Below, piece after piece: positions 56,733 through 64,000 of a stretch of DNA of 64,000 bases; the stretch's first letter is position 1, and each line of letters opens with the position of its first letter. Source of the stretch: Salinisphaera sp963835375. GTDB taxonomy: Bacteria; Pseudomonadota; Gammaproteobacteria; Nevskiales; Salinisphaeraceae. The notes under the pieces were generated by a model that saw only the letters and a program-made list of their open reading frames with translations, was not told the DNA's origin and made no database searches. The position numbers were made by a program, and so were the translations under genes. The stretch spans positions 1-64,000 of the forward strand of contig CAWIGB010000015.1 of the NCBI GenBank assembly GCA_963835375.1, written 5' to 3'.

Positions 56733-58043
56733 TCAGGTGTCGTCGCTGCCGCCCTCGGCGAGGGATTTGGTCCGGCGCGGCTTGCGCCGCGGCGGCTGGA
56801 TACGCACCGTCTGGATCAGGTTGGCACTGGTCTCGGTGATCTCGAACACGTATTTGCCGATCTTCACCCGCGTGCCGGCGGTGGGAATGGTTTCGGTCTG
56901 CTCGGTGATCAGGCCGTTGATCGTACGCGGCCCGTCCACCGGCAGCTTCCAGCCCAGCGCACGATTGAGCGCGCGTATCGAGACCGTGCCGTCGACGAGA
57001 TAGCTGTTCTCGCCGTCCATGGTCACGTTCTTGACGCGGGTCAGCGGGTCGGTGGTGAATTCGCCGACGATCTCCTCGAGGATGTCTTCCAGCGTGGCCA
57101 GGCCCTGGATATCGCCGTACTCGTCCACCACGAAGCCGATGCGGCGTTTCTGGTTCTGGAAGTTGAGCAGCTGCTGATTGAGCGGCGTGCTTTCCGGGAT
57201 GAAGTAGGGCGCACTCGCCAGCGAGACCAGCGAATCCTGGTCCAGTTCGTCGTTCGGTGATCAACGCCAGCAGCCGGCGCATGTGGACGATGCCCTTGAT
57301 CTCGTCGATCGAGCCGTCGAACAGCGGCAGCCGTGTGTGCTGGTTATGCACCAGCTGTTCGAGGATCTCCGGCCAAGGCTTGCTGATGTCGATGCCGACG
57401 ATCTCGTTGCGGGGCACCATGATGTCCTCGATGGTCGCGTTCTCCATGTCGAGGATCGACAGCAACATCTTCTGGTGTCGGCGCGGGATCATGGCGCCGG
57501 CCTCGGTGACCACCGTGCGCAGCTCTTCGGACGACAGCGAGTGCCCGGCAGCATCCTCCGGCGACACGCGCAGCATCCACAGCACGCCGCGCCCCGCCGA
57601 ATTGAACAGATACACCAGCGGGCCAGAGCACCTTGCAGCAGCGGCTTGTAGACATAGGCCGCCGGATAGGCGATGCGCTCGGGATACAACGCCGACAGCG
57701 TCTTGGGCGTCACCTCGGAGAAGACCAGCACCGCGATCGTCAACGCGATGGTCGATAACACGACGCCGAAATCGCCGTACAGGCGGATGCCGATCACCGT
57801 CGCCAGCGACGAGGCGATGATGTTGACCAGGTTGTTGCCGAGCAGGATCAGGCCGATGAGCTTGTCCGGTGCCTCCAGCATGTCGGCCGCGCGCTTCGCG
57901 CCGCCGTGGCCGCTCTTGGCCATGTGTTTCATGCGATAGCGATTGACGGTCATCAGCCCGGTTTCGGAACCGGAGAAGAATGCCGACAGAACCAGCATCA
58001 GGATGAGGATGCAGAACAGCACCCACAGGGGGATTGCGTCCAA
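56733..58043 (-). CDS. CorC/HlyC-type CNNM membrane protein, two frameshifts
   Basis: About 435 residues. The N-terminal DUF21/CNNM membrane domain (LFCILILMLVLSAFFSGSETG, NNLVNIIASSLATV) is followed by paired CBS domains (MVPRNEIVGIDISKPWPEIL, IKGIVHMRRLLALIT) and a CorC_HlyC C-terminal domain (GFVVDEYGDIQGLATLEDIL). The protein is implicated in magnesium or cobalt efflux. Two shifts break the frame: a net -1 near 57622 (the one -1 I found in a host gene) and a +1 near 57255. It is 53 bp from the ccsA-like gene, on the same strand, in the usual gammaproteobacterial neighbourhood. Confidence 0.87.
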
Positions 58044-58096
58044 GAGCTACGGGCTCGTGATCAAATGAAGGGCGCCGGGCGGGTCGCACGCGACGG

Positions 58097-58903
58097 CTAC
58101 CACCAATGTTCGCCCAGAATCAGCTCGAGCACCAACTTGCTGCCGAAGTAGGCCAGCACCAGCACCACGTAACCGATCATCACGCCGCGCACCGCGACGC
58201 GTCCGCGCCAACCGTAACGCCAGCGGCCGAACAGCAGGATGGCGAACACCAGCCAGGCCGCCACCGACAGCACGGCCTTGTGCGCGAGGTGCTGTTCGAA
58301 CAGATGGCTGATGAACAACGCGCCGGTGGCGATCGCGAGGCTCAGCATGAAGAAACCCGCGCCGATCAGACGGAACAGCAGGGTTTCCATCGTCTGCAGC
58401 GGCGGTAGCGTGGTGAACAGGCCCGACGGTGGATGCTGGCGCAGCTGTCGATGCTGCAGCGACAGCACCGCGGCCTGCACCGCACCGAGCGTGAGCAGGC
58501 CATAGGCCAGCATCGAGAGGATGATATGCGCCTGCAGCGGCCAGTCGAGCGCCTCATGCGCGCCGTTCGGGTCCGGCACGAGCAGGCCGGCGATCGCGCA
58601 CAGCCCGGCCACCGGATACATGACCAGCCCGAGCGCGCCGATCGAGCGCTTGAGCGAGAACAGCCACAGCAGCAGCGCGGCCTGCCACGCGAACAGCGAC
58701 AGCGCCGAGCCCACGCCGATGATCATGGCGCCGGTATGCAGCGTCATGTGCACCAGCGCGATCACGTGCATCGCCAGGCCGAGGCCCGCGAGTACCGTCA
58801 CGCGCAGATACGGCGCATCCTCGGCATGATGCAGGTATACGGCATAGGTCGCGGCGGCGTAGGCCATCGCGGCGAGCAGTACTTCGATGATGACAAACGT
58901 CAT
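58097..58903 (-). CDS. CcsA/HemX-family inner-membrane protein (YpjD-like)
   Basis: A 268-residue, highly hydrophobic protein with about eight membrane segments, from MTFVIIEVLLAAMAYAAATY to VLVLAYFGSKLVLELILG. It contains the cytochrome-c-assembly-type WPLQAHIILSMLAYGLLTLG and FISHLFEQHLAHKAVLSV regions with His residues that might bind heme. ATG 58903 is chosen because upstream residues lack membrane character. It is the CcsA-like partner usually found between corC and ffh, divergent from ffh. Confidence 0.87.
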   Translation of the reverse strand: MTFVIIEVLLAAMAYAAATYAVYLHHAEDAPYLRVTVLAGLGLAMHVIALVHMTLHTGAMIIGVGSALSLFAWQAALLLWLFSLKRSIGALGLVMYPVAGLCAIAGLLVPDPNGAHEALDWPLQAHIILSMLAYGLLTLGAVQAAVLSLQHRQLRQHPPSGLFTTLPPLQTMETLLFRLIGAGFFMLSLAIATGALFISHLFEQHLAHKAVLSVAAWLVFAILLFGRWRYGWRGRVAVRGVMIGYVVLVLAYFGSKLVLELILGEHWW

Positions 58904-59177
58904 CGGGGGTTCGATGAGGGCAATCTCATGCGTCTTATTCTGCCGTATTTGAGGCGCGGCCTGCTGACGTTTGCGGCGCCGGGCGCGCGGCCCGGGCGAC
59001 GCGTCGCCGCCAGCTTGCTGTGTGACCGCGCCGGCCAAGCGGCCATCCACACAAGCACTGGCGTGGTTTGTCCGCCTCGCACCGACGGTGATTTCAGCCG
59101 GATATTGTCCGCCGAATCACGACAGACTTCCCACGGCCGTTATACTGGGCGCCGGATTACAGCAAGGCGCGTTGCCA

Positions 59178-60588
59178 ATGTTCGACTCTCTAAGTGATCG
59201 CCTCAATCGCAGTCTCAAGACGCTGTCGGGCCGCGGCCGGCTGACCGAGGACAACATCAAGGCCACGCTGCGCGAAGTGCGCATGGCGCTGCTCGAAGCC
59301 GATGTCGCGCTCCCGGTGGTCAAGCAGTTCGTGGAGGACATCCGCGCGCGGGCGGTCGGCTCCGAGGTGATGACGAGCCTCACGCCGGGCCAGGCCCTGA
59401 TCAAGATCGTGCGCGACGAGCTCACGAACTCTGCTGGGCGAGGCCAACGAGTCGCTCAATCTCAAGACCAAGCCGCCGGCGGTGGTGCTCATGGCCGGCC
59501 TGCAGGGGTCGGGCAAGACCACATCCGTGGGCAAGCTGTCGCGCTATCTCAAGCAGCGCGAGAAGAAATCCGTGCTGGTGGTTTCGGCCGACGTGTATCG
59601 TCCGGCGGCCATCGACCAGCTCGAACGCGTGGCCTCGGACGTTGGCGTGGATTTCCACCCCAGCTCGTCGAGCGACAAGCCGAAGAAGATCGCGAAATCG
59701 GCGCTCGAGGCGGCGCGCAAGGGCTTCTACGATGTGTTGATCGTCGATACCGCCGGGCGCCTCGGCATCGACGAGAAGATGATGGCCGAGGTGCGCGAAC
59801 TGCACGACACGCTCGATCCGATCGAGACACTGTTCGTGGTCGACTCCATGACCGGTCAGGACGCCGCCAACACGGCCAAGGCGTTCGGCGATGCGCTGCC
59901 GTTGACCGGCGTGGTGCTGACCAAGGTCGATGGCGATGCCCGCGGCGGTGCGGCGCTGTCCGTGCGCCAGATCACCGGCAAGCCGATCAAGTTCCTCGGC
60001 ACCGGCGAGAAGCTCGACGCACTCGAACCGTTCCACCCCGATCGCGTGGCCTCGCGCATCCTCGGCATGGGCGACGTGCTGTCGCTGGTCGAGGAAGCCG
60101 AGCAGAAGGTCGACAAGGACAAGGCCGAGAAGCTCGCCAAGAAACTCAAGAAGGGCAAGGGCTTCGACCTCGATGATCTGGCCGATCAGTTGCGCCAGAT
60201 GCAGGAGATGGGCGGTATCGGCGCGTTGATGGAGAAGATGCCGGGCGGCGCGCAGATGCCCAAGGGCATGGCTGCTGCCGCTGACGAAACCCAGGTCAAG
60301 CGCATGCTGGCCATCGTCGACTCGATGACCAAGCAGGAGAAATCCTTCCCCGATGTGATCAAGGCCTCGCGCAAGCGTCGCATTGCAGCGGGCTCCGGCA
60401 CCCAGGTTCAGGACATCAATCGCCTGCTCAAGCAGCACACCCAGATGCGCAAGATGATGAAGAAGATGAAGGGTGGCGGCATGAAGAAGATGATGCGCGC
60501 CATGCAGGGCATGGGTGGCAACACGCCGGGCGGCATGGGCGGCGGCGGCCCGGGTCTGCCGCCGGGCATGGGCGGCATGGGTCGCTGA
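59178..60588 (+). CDS. ffh: Ffh: signal recognition particle GTPase, one frameshift
   Basis: About 469 residues. The N domain (FDSLSDRLNRSLKTLSGRGR) is followed, after a +1 shift near 59430, by the G domain: MAGLQGSGKTTSVGKLSRYL, VVSADVYRPAAI, DTAGRLGID and TKVDGDARGG. The methionine-rich M domain contains RMLAIVDSMTKQEK and a C-terminal MKKMKGGGMKKMMRAM tail with Gly/Pro. It binds 4.5S RNA and signal sequences for co-translational targeting. ATG 59178 is preceded by a tatact -10-like box at 59140; no clear -35 is seen. Confidence 0.93.
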
Positions 60589-60712
60589 TTCGGCATCCTC
60601 GAATCGCGAAGACTTCCATTTTGCGCGTATTGACGTACAATGCGCGTCCTTCAAACCGCGCGCGGACGAACCCGCCGTGCGCACATGAATTCTCAACGGC
60701 GATAAAACGGCT

Positions 60713-61108
60713 ATGGTCAAAATCCGGCTAGCACGCTCGGGCGCGAAGAAGAAGCCCTTCTATCACATCGTGGCCACGCACAAGGCCAACGCACGCGACG
60801 GTCGCTACATCGAGCGCCTCGGGTTCTTCAACCCGGTTGCGGTCGGTGGCGAAGTGCCGCTGCGTCTGGACATCGAGCGCATCGAATACTGGAAAGGCCA
60901 GGGCGCGCAGCTCTCCGAGCGCGTGACCAATCTGGTCAAGTCCTTCAACCGTCACGGCGAAGGCGAGGCTGCGCCGCGTGTTGCGCCGCCCGAGTCGAAG
61001 GGCAAGGAAGCCAAGGCGCAGACCGTGCCGGCCGGCGAGACCGGCGACGTGTCGGCCGCGGGGCCGGAAGGCGAAGCGGCTTCGCAGGACGAGCAGGCTT
61101 CCAGCTAA
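60713..61108 (+). CDS. rpsP: Small ribosomal subunit protein bS16 with acidic extension
   Basis: A 131-residue bS16 opening VKIRLARSGAKKKPFYHIVA, with RDGRYIERLGFFNPVA and LSERVTNLVKSF. The usual length is about 82; the additional 50 residues (GEGEAAPRVAPPESKGKEAK and onwards) are rich in Glu, Ala and Pro. A promoter-like tacaat lies at about 60640. It heads the rpsP-rimM-trmD-rplS operon and is 9 bp from rimM. Confidence 0.95.
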   Translation: MVKIRLARSGAKKKPFYHIVATHKANARDGRYIERLGFFNPVAVGGEVPLRLDIERIEYWKGQGAQLSERVTNLVKSFNRHGEGEAAPRVAPPESKGKEAKAQTVPAGETGDVSAAGPEGEAASQDEQASS

Positions 61109-61117
61109 GCCTCGATC

Positions 61118-61649
61118 GTGGCCGGTACGGCGCCGCATCGCCACGTCGTACTCGGCCGGGTCAACGGTCTGTTCGGCGTTCGTGGCTGGATCAAGGTCTA
61201 TTCCTATACCCGGCCGGTTGAAGCGATCCTCGATTATGATCGCTGGTGGCTCGGTGCGGCCGGCGACCGGCGCGGGTATCGGCTCATCGACGGCCGGGTC
61301 CAGGGCAAGACGCTGGTGGCCCAGCTGGCGAATGCCGACGGCGAGCCGCTGGCCGATCGCGACGCCGCCGTCGAGCTGCTCGAGTCGGATATTGCGGTCG
61401 ATCGCGCGCGATATGCCCGATCCCGAGCCCGGCGAATATTACTGGTTCGATCTGGTCGGGCTGCGTGTTGTCACTGTCGACGATGTCGATCTCGGTCGCG
61501 TCACCGCGATGATGGAGACCGGCGCGAACGATGTGCTCGTGGTCCAGGGCGATCGTGAACGGCTGATTCCGATGGTCGCCGACGAGTTCGTGACGGCGGT
61601 CGATCTTGAGGCCGGCACGATACGGGTCGAGTGGGACCCGGAATTCTAG
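61118..61649 (+). CDS. rimM: RimM: 16S rRNA processing factor, one frameshift
   Basis: About 176 residues from GTG 61118. The N-terminal barrel has VVLGRVNGLFGVRGWIKVYS. After a +1 shift near 61410 the C-terminal PRC barrel has EYYWFDLVGLRVVTVDDV and LIPMVADEFV. It assists maturation of the 30S head with bS19. Residues and order fit the family once the shift is removed. Confidence 0.92.
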
Positions 61650-61742
61650 GCCCTTCGCCGATGTGCCCTGCGGCGGCCCGCGAGCGGCCGGCATGGCAGA
61701 CTCGGTAGATCTGTTCGAATCCGCTCGCTGAGTTCGTTTCCC

Positions 61743-62508
61743 ATGCGTATCGATGCCATCACGCTGTTCCCTGAATGGCTGCTCGAGATCGAGCGCTACG
61801 GCGTGGTCGGTCGCGGGCTGCGCGACGGCCGGCTCTGCGCTGGCGGCATGGAATCCGCGCGATTACACGGCCCATCCCACTCGCCGCGTCGACGATCGAC
61901 CTTATGGCGGCGGCCCGGGCATGGTCATGCAGGGCAGCGCCGCTGGTCGCTACCCTTGATGCCATCGTCGCAGGCTCGTGGCGAGAGCGGCGCGCGCGCC
62001 CGTGCTGTTGATGTCGCCGCAGGGCGAGCGTTTCGATCAGCGCTGGGCGGAGCGCCTGGCGGCGGGGCCCGGTTTCGTACTGGTCTGCGGGCGCTACGAA
62101 GGGATCGATCAGCGATTCATTGATCGTCACGTGGACGCGGAGGTATCGGCCGGCGACATGGTGTTGTCGGGCGGCGAACTGCCCGCGATGATGATCATCG
62201 ACGCGGTGGCTCGCCTGATCGACGGTGTATTGGGTGACGCCCGCTCGGCGGCCGAGGATTCGTTTGTCGAGACGATTCTCGATCACCCGCACTATACGCG
62301 GCCGCCCGATGAGGCGGACGGTCGGGTGCCGGACGTACTGTTGTCCGGCGATCACGCGCGGATTGCACGATGGCGGGAAAAACAGGCGCTCGGCCGAACC
62401 TGGCTGCGGCGTCCGGATCTGCTCGACCGGATCGAACTCGACTCGAGTCAGCAGGCGTTGCTCGCGGAATTCATCGCCGAATACGCCGATCGTACGCCGC
62501 GACCATGA
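61743..62508 (+). CDS. trmD: TrmD: tRNA (guanine-N1)-methyltransferase, four frameshifts
   Basis: About 253 residues after removal of four +1 shifts (near 61840, 61935, 61972 and 61998). The N-terminus MRIDAITLFPEWL and LAAWNPRDYTAHPTRRVDDR lead to PYGGGPGMVMQ in the knotted SPOUT fold. Then come VLLMSPQGERFDQ, VCGRYEGIDQRFID and VLSGGELPAMMIIDAVARL, the S-adenosylmethionine-binding trefoil. It makes m1G37 in tRNAs and is essential. The four shifts fall within 160 bp, the densest cluster in the window. Confidence 0.92.
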
Positions 62509-62621
62509 AAAACCCCAAATAAATCCGCGCGGGGGTCCCCAAGGCGGCGTTCTTTCCGGTATAATCCGTCGACTTTGAACGCCCACCCACGGCTGACAAC
62601 CTACGATTTCAGAGGCAGGCC

Positions 62622-62969
62622 ATGAGCAACATCATCGACGAATTGGACGCCGAGCAGAAGAGCGGCAAGAACATCCCGGATTTCTCCGCCGGTGATACCG
62701 TGGTTGTCCAGGTGCGCGTGGTCGAAGGCGATCGCGAGCGTCTGCAGGCCTTCGAGGGCGTGGTGATCGCCAAGCGCAACCGCGGCCTCAACTCGGCCTT
62801 CACGGTGCGCAAGGTATCGCACGGCGAAGGCGTCGAGCGCGTGTTCCAGACTTTCTCGCCCGGCATCGCCGAAATCAAGGTGCTGCGTCGTGGTGACGTG
62901 CGCCGCGCCAAGCTGTACTACCTGCGCGAGCGCAGCGGCAAGTCGGCGCGTATCCGCGAGAAGCTGTAA
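62622..62969 (+). CDS. rplS: Large ribosomal subunit protein bL19
   Basis: A 115-residue bL19 with FSAGDTVVVQVRVVEGDRER, LQAFEGVVIAKRNRG and FTVRKVSHGEGVERVFQTFS, ending in SGKSARIREKL. It sits at the subunit interface. A good -10 box tataat lies at 62560 with no clear -35, so it may have its own weak promoter. AGAGGCAG precedes the ATG. A strong terminator follows. Confidence 0.96.
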   Translation: MSNIIDELDAEQKSGKNIPDFSAGDTVVVQVRVVEGDRERLQAFEGVVIAKRNRGLNSAFTVRKVSHGEGVERVFQTFSPGIAEIKVLRRGDVRRAKLYYLRERSGKSARIREKL

Positions 62970-62997
62970 CGTCGCGCCGCGAATACGCGGCACGAAT

Positions 62998-63028
62998 AAA
63001 AAAAGGCGCCTTTCGAGGCGCCTTTTTT
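62998..63028. terminator. Bidirectional Rho-independent terminator
   Basis: Stem aaggcgcct/aggcgcctt with loop ttcg, bounded by seven A on the left and six T on the right. It can serve rplS (rightward) and the NlpC/P60-like gene (leftward). Confidence 0.95.
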
Positions 63029-63092
63029 GTGGCCGGTCGACCCACCGATCCCGGCAAGGCGAACAGGGCGTTCGCCGGCTCGGCGCGAATAT

Positions 63093-63638
63093 CTACGAGG
63101 ATGGGCTCGCATCCGGAAGGATGCGGGACACGCCCACCATGCGCTGCGACCAGTGCTGGCCGTTGAGGGCCACACGGCGCACGCCGCCGCCTTGAGCGGA
63201 CGTGCCGGGTAGGGCGATGATTGCGATGGTCGGGTCGATGAGTATGCCAACCGTCAGGCGGCCACGTCCGTCCGGGCTGTCCATGCGGAAGAACACGAGG
63301 TCGCCGGGCTTGGCCGCAGACAAGGGAATCGGCTGGCCGGCATCGAACTGGTCCGAGAGGCTGCGCGGCAGCGTGCGTCCATTCTGGCGATAGGCGTAAT
63401 AAGCAAGGCCGGAATCGTCGAACTGATCAGGGCCGGCCATGTGCGAACCGTAGGCATCGCCGACCTGGGCCAGCGCGATGGACGCGACGGTCTGGCGTTC
63501 CGCGGTGGTGTGTTCAAGCGTCTTCTTGACCCTCGCCGACTCCGGGCTCGTTGTGCAAGCCGACAACATTGCCGCGCAGGCGATAACCAAGCCGGCAACC
63601 GCGCGCGATCCGGCAACGGTAGGGAATGCGTATTTCAT
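63093..63638 (-). CDS. NlpC/P60-like lipoprotein lacking catalytic residues
   Basis: A 181-residue protein from ATG 63638 (63647 is also possible). A lipoprotein signal peptide ends LSAC with lipidated Cys28. The NlpC/P60 fold is recognisable from QFDDSGLAYYAYRQNGRTLP, AAKPGDLVFFRM and LTVGILID. In active members the first motif is DCSGLV; here the nucleophile position is Asp75 (codon gat, so not a single-base change from Cys). The usual HVGIYL histidine is Thr129. The protein may bind peptidoglycan or act as a scaffold but should not be a cysteine peptidase. It is convergent with rplS and sits 64 bp from trxB. Confidence 0.8.
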   Translation of the reverse strand: MKYAFPTVAGSRAVAGLVIACAAMLSACTTSPESARVKKTLEHTTAERQTVASIALAQVGDAYGSHMAGPDQFDDSGLAYYAYRQNGRTLPRSLSDQFDAGQPIPLSAAKPGDLVFFRMDSPDGRGRLTVGILIDPTIAIIALPGTSAQGGGVRRVALNGQHWSQRMVGVSRILPDASPSS

Positions 63639-63702
63639 ACGGCCCATGATGCCGCAAGCCTCGGCCACCGGCCAGACGTACCCGGCCGGTAGCCGGGACG
63701 GA

Positions 63703-64000
63703 TCAGACCTGCCGATGGGCGACCTGGCTTTCGACGTGTTCCTCCCGGGGTGTTTCGTCCTCGATGAGCGCATCCAGGTACTTTTCTGCATCAAGTGCGG
63801 CCATGCAGCCGGTGCCGGCAGAGGTAACCGCCTGTCGGTAGACGTGATCCATGACGTCGCCGGCCGCGAACACGCCCGGCTTGCTGGTCGCCGTCGCATT
63901 GCCCTGCGTGCCGCTCTGCACCTTGATGTAGCCGCCTTCCATATCGAGCTGGTCGACGAAGATATCGGTGTTCGGCTTGTGCCCGATCGCGATGAAGATA
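63703..64000 (-). CDS. trxB: Thioredoxin reductase, C-terminal part (cut by window end)
   Basis: The visible 98 residues are the C-terminal FAD-binding part: FIAIGHKPNTDIF, GVFAAGDVMDHVYRQAVTSA and GCMAALDAEKYL, matching the classical low-molecular-weight TrxB. It reduces thioredoxin with NADPH. The catalytic CxxC lies outside the window. A short charged tail ends the protein at 63703. Confidence 0.93.
   Translation of the reverse strand, partial: IFIAIGHKPNTDIFVDQLDMEGGYIKVQSGTQGNATATSKPGVFAAGDVMDHVYRQAVTSAGTGCMAALDAEKYLDALIEDETPREEHVESQVAHRQV

Overview
The window looks like a GC-rich chromosomal segment of a marine or halophilic gammaproteobacterium. Conserved blocks support this: rnr, rlmB-rpsF-rpsR-rplI-dnaB-alr, radA, and ffh-rpsP-rimM-trmD-rplS. 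Several ribosomal proteins carry acidic C-terminal tails, and there is a DMSP catabolic cluster. A relative of Salinisphaera would fit, but that is inference.

Layout. Positions 1-1500 hold a decayed IS30-type transposase, a 36-bp direct repeat and a NYN-domain gene cut off by a REP-like hairpin. Positions 1531-9722 hold the most distinctive cassette, a DddD-type dimethylsulfoniopropionate (DMSP) pathway. A leftward dddC-dddT-dddD-dddB operon (aldehyde dehydrogenase, BCCT transporter, DMSP CoA-transferase/lyase, Fe-alcohol dehydrogenase) is divergent from a LysR regulator (dddR), with a 7-7-7 palindrome between them. Transport by DddT, cleavage by DddD to DMS and a C3 unit, and oxidation by DddB and DddC would send carbon to acetyl-CoA. 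Positions 9.7-13.6 kb hold gene remnants, a lipocalin-like protein and a lipase-like protein, bracketed by near-identical 20-bp repeats. Positions 13.8-33.7 kb are accessory: SDR/AraC pair, flavodoxin, two unrelated sulfotransferases, cyanase, NERD protein, chemoreceptor, HilA/CadC-like regulator, two low-complexity secreted proteins, rsgA, a beta-CASP hydrolase and a LOG-family protein. Positions 33.9-45.6 kb hold small conserved families, an Ada/AlkA-Ogt alkylation-repair pair, a GAF-GGDEF protein, an MFS transporter, a MITE-like element and a DedA-rhodanese fusion. From 46.1 kb to the end is core housekeeping, ending in a partial trxB.

Quality caveat. Many genes are broken by single-base frameshifts, including essential ones (dnaB, ffh, rnr, trmD, rimM). 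In the host genes I traced, at least 30 shifts are net +1 and only one is net -1. They are concentrated from about 34 to 62 kb. I treat them mainly as insertion-biased sequencing errors and annotate those genes as intact loci with frameshifts; programmed frameshifting is recorded as a less likely alternative.
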